A stretch of 64,000 nucleotides of DNA, taken from the NCBI RefSeq assembly GCF_907164915.1, contig NC_061863.1, forward strand, positions 6,068,340-6,132,339, read 5' to 3'. A model generated the notes under the pieces. The model was not told the DNA's origin, searched no databases, and worked only from the letters and a program-made list of their open reading frames with translations. This DNA is from Impatiens glandulifera. Lineage: Eukaryota > Streptophyta > Magnoliopsida > Ericales > Balsaminaceae. The position numbers were made by a program, and so were the translations under genes. Positions 63,342 to 64,000 of the stretch are shown here, in pieces (position 1 is the stretch's first letter; each line of letters starts with the position of its first letter).

Positions 63342-63349
63342 TATATAAA
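63342..63349 (+). promoter_or_regulatory. Candidate TATA box of the protease inhibitor gene
   Basis: TATATAAA lies 62 bp upstream of the ATG and begins at the edge of the hAT target duplication. A start site about 30 bp downstream would leave a leader of about 35-40 nucleotides. Confidence 0.55.
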
Positions 63350-63411
63350 CTTGATATCAAAATGTAACAAAATCATAATTTAATCAATTGGAAGCTTAGC
63401 CAAATCTTAAA

Positions 63412-63757
63412 ATGGGTCTTTGCTTGGGAGGAGGAAAGTGTGACTACAGTACTTGCACTGGAAGATCTTGTCCCAATATGTATCCAGGTTAATTATTAAT
63501 AAATCATATATTATTATTTAACAAAATACATAACATGTAATTTTTTTTTTGTAGGGTATAAGGTTACTTGGCCAGAACTGAAAGGTACCGATGCACTGAA
63601 GGCAAAGAAAATTATCGAGAGAGATAACCCTCACGTGCAAGTCTGGCTAGCTCCAAACAATGTTGTTTTTTTCGCCGACAATTGTTGCCAGAGGGTTATT
63701 GTTCGTATTGCTGCTTGCCCGAATGGCCTCGTCTTGAACGAGCCTTTTGTTGGATAA
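63412..63757 (+). CDS. Potato inhibitor I family serine protease inhibitor, 2 exons
   Basis: Exons 63412-63487 and 63555-63757 are joined by a 67-bp GT-AG intron and encode 92 residues. Residues from about 27 on (YKVTWPELKGTDALKAKKII, then NPHVQVWLAPNN and QRVIVRI, ending NEPFVG) follow the potato inhibitor I pattern. Members block subtilisin- and chymotrypsin-like proteases through an exposed loop, usually in defence. By alignment to the usual TxDFRxDRV motif, the reactive bond here would be Ala-Asp within FFADNCCQRV, and the supporting Arg is replaced by Cys. The first 22 residues are unusual (CLGGGKCDYSTCTGRSC, four Cys). There is no hydrophobic signal peptide, so a cytosolic location is likely. 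Seven Cys in total suggest disulfides. The start is the only ATG before the conserved region. Confidence 0.85.
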
Positions 63758-63817
63758 AGAGGAAACCGAGTATCTCGTCTTCATCATTCATGAATTTATG
63801 TAATACCCTATGCAATT

Positions 63818-63823
63818 AATAAA
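63818..63823 (+). terminator. Candidate polyadenylation signal of the protease inhibitor gene
   Basis: AATAAA lies about 60 bases after the stop codon, a normal distance. Confidence 0.45.
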
Positions 63824-63829
63824 GATGTT

Positions 63830-64000
63830 ACTTAATTATGCAATTAGGAAGTTGAATAAGATCGACATTATAGTTTGAAGACGAGAGATTATGAAAATGT
63901 GTTATGTAGTTTCAATATATAATTATAATGCATGTGTCTTTATGACTATTAAACATGCACGTCGTATCTAATTCCTCTACTACTTATGTTAATTAAATAA
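63830..64000. other. Downstream flank, nothing recognised
   Basis: AT-rich sequence without coding or repeat features up to the window end. Confidence 0.4.

Overview
The window looks like nuclear DNA of a flowering plant, most likely a eudicot. It is strongly AT-rich, has short spliced exons separated by long introns, and is packed with plant transposable elements. Four protein-coding genes can be reconstructed exon by exon from splice sites and conserved protein sequence. In coordinate order they are a long-chain fatty alcohol oxidase (FAO, minus strand, 8693-13382, 3 exons), a plastid-type UPF0114 membrane protein (minus strand, 29638-32116, 5 exons), a Rop guanine nucleotide exchange factor with a PRONE domain (plus strand, leader exon near 54100-54401, coding 56152-61043, 7 coding exons), and a small potato-inhibitor-I-type protease inhibitor (plus strand, 63412-63757, 2 exons). 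They share no obvious pathway; this is an ordinary scattered gene neighbourhood, not a cluster.

Layout: 1-3883 is the 3' part of a CACTA (En/Spm) DNA transposon. It has hairpin-rich repeat arrays, a GC-rich leader, a broken fusion of two transposon protein segments, and a 3' terminus that reads CACTGGTG on the minus strand. 3884-8690 holds an unrecognised gene fragment, a Harbinger-like MITE with TTA target duplications, a GC-richer tandem-repeat relic and an AT-rich MITE-like element. 8693-13516 is the FAO gene. 13520-29637 is intergenic and contains a three-LTR TRIM retroelement with an exact TATAC duplication and two Tourist-like MITEs. 29638-32116 is the UPF0114 gene, followed upstream by a MITE-like element. 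33761-39306 holds an internally deleted hAT element (8-bp duplication ACCGCTCC), a solo LTR (duplication CAAAT) and a 1.8-kb near-perfect foldback palindrome. 40110-48000 has a second copy of the AT-rich element, a Harbinger-type Myb/SANT-like ORF remnant, a 1.3-kb degenerate minisatellite and a few exon-like islands. 48939-54060 is intergenic with a third Tourist-like MITE and local tandem duplications. The RopGEF gene follows, then an AATATAT satellite, a second hAT deletion derivative (8-bp duplication ACTATATA) sitting directly against the TATA box of the protease inhibitor gene, and that gene itself.

The most notable structures are the three-LTR TRIM element, the long palindrome, the pair of hAT derivatives that keep complementary parts of one transposase, and the hAT insertion in the inhibitor promoter. 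I saw no rRNA, tRNA, CRISPR or prokaryotic-type feature. All gene models come from reading splice sites and family similarity by eye; no transcript or database support was available.
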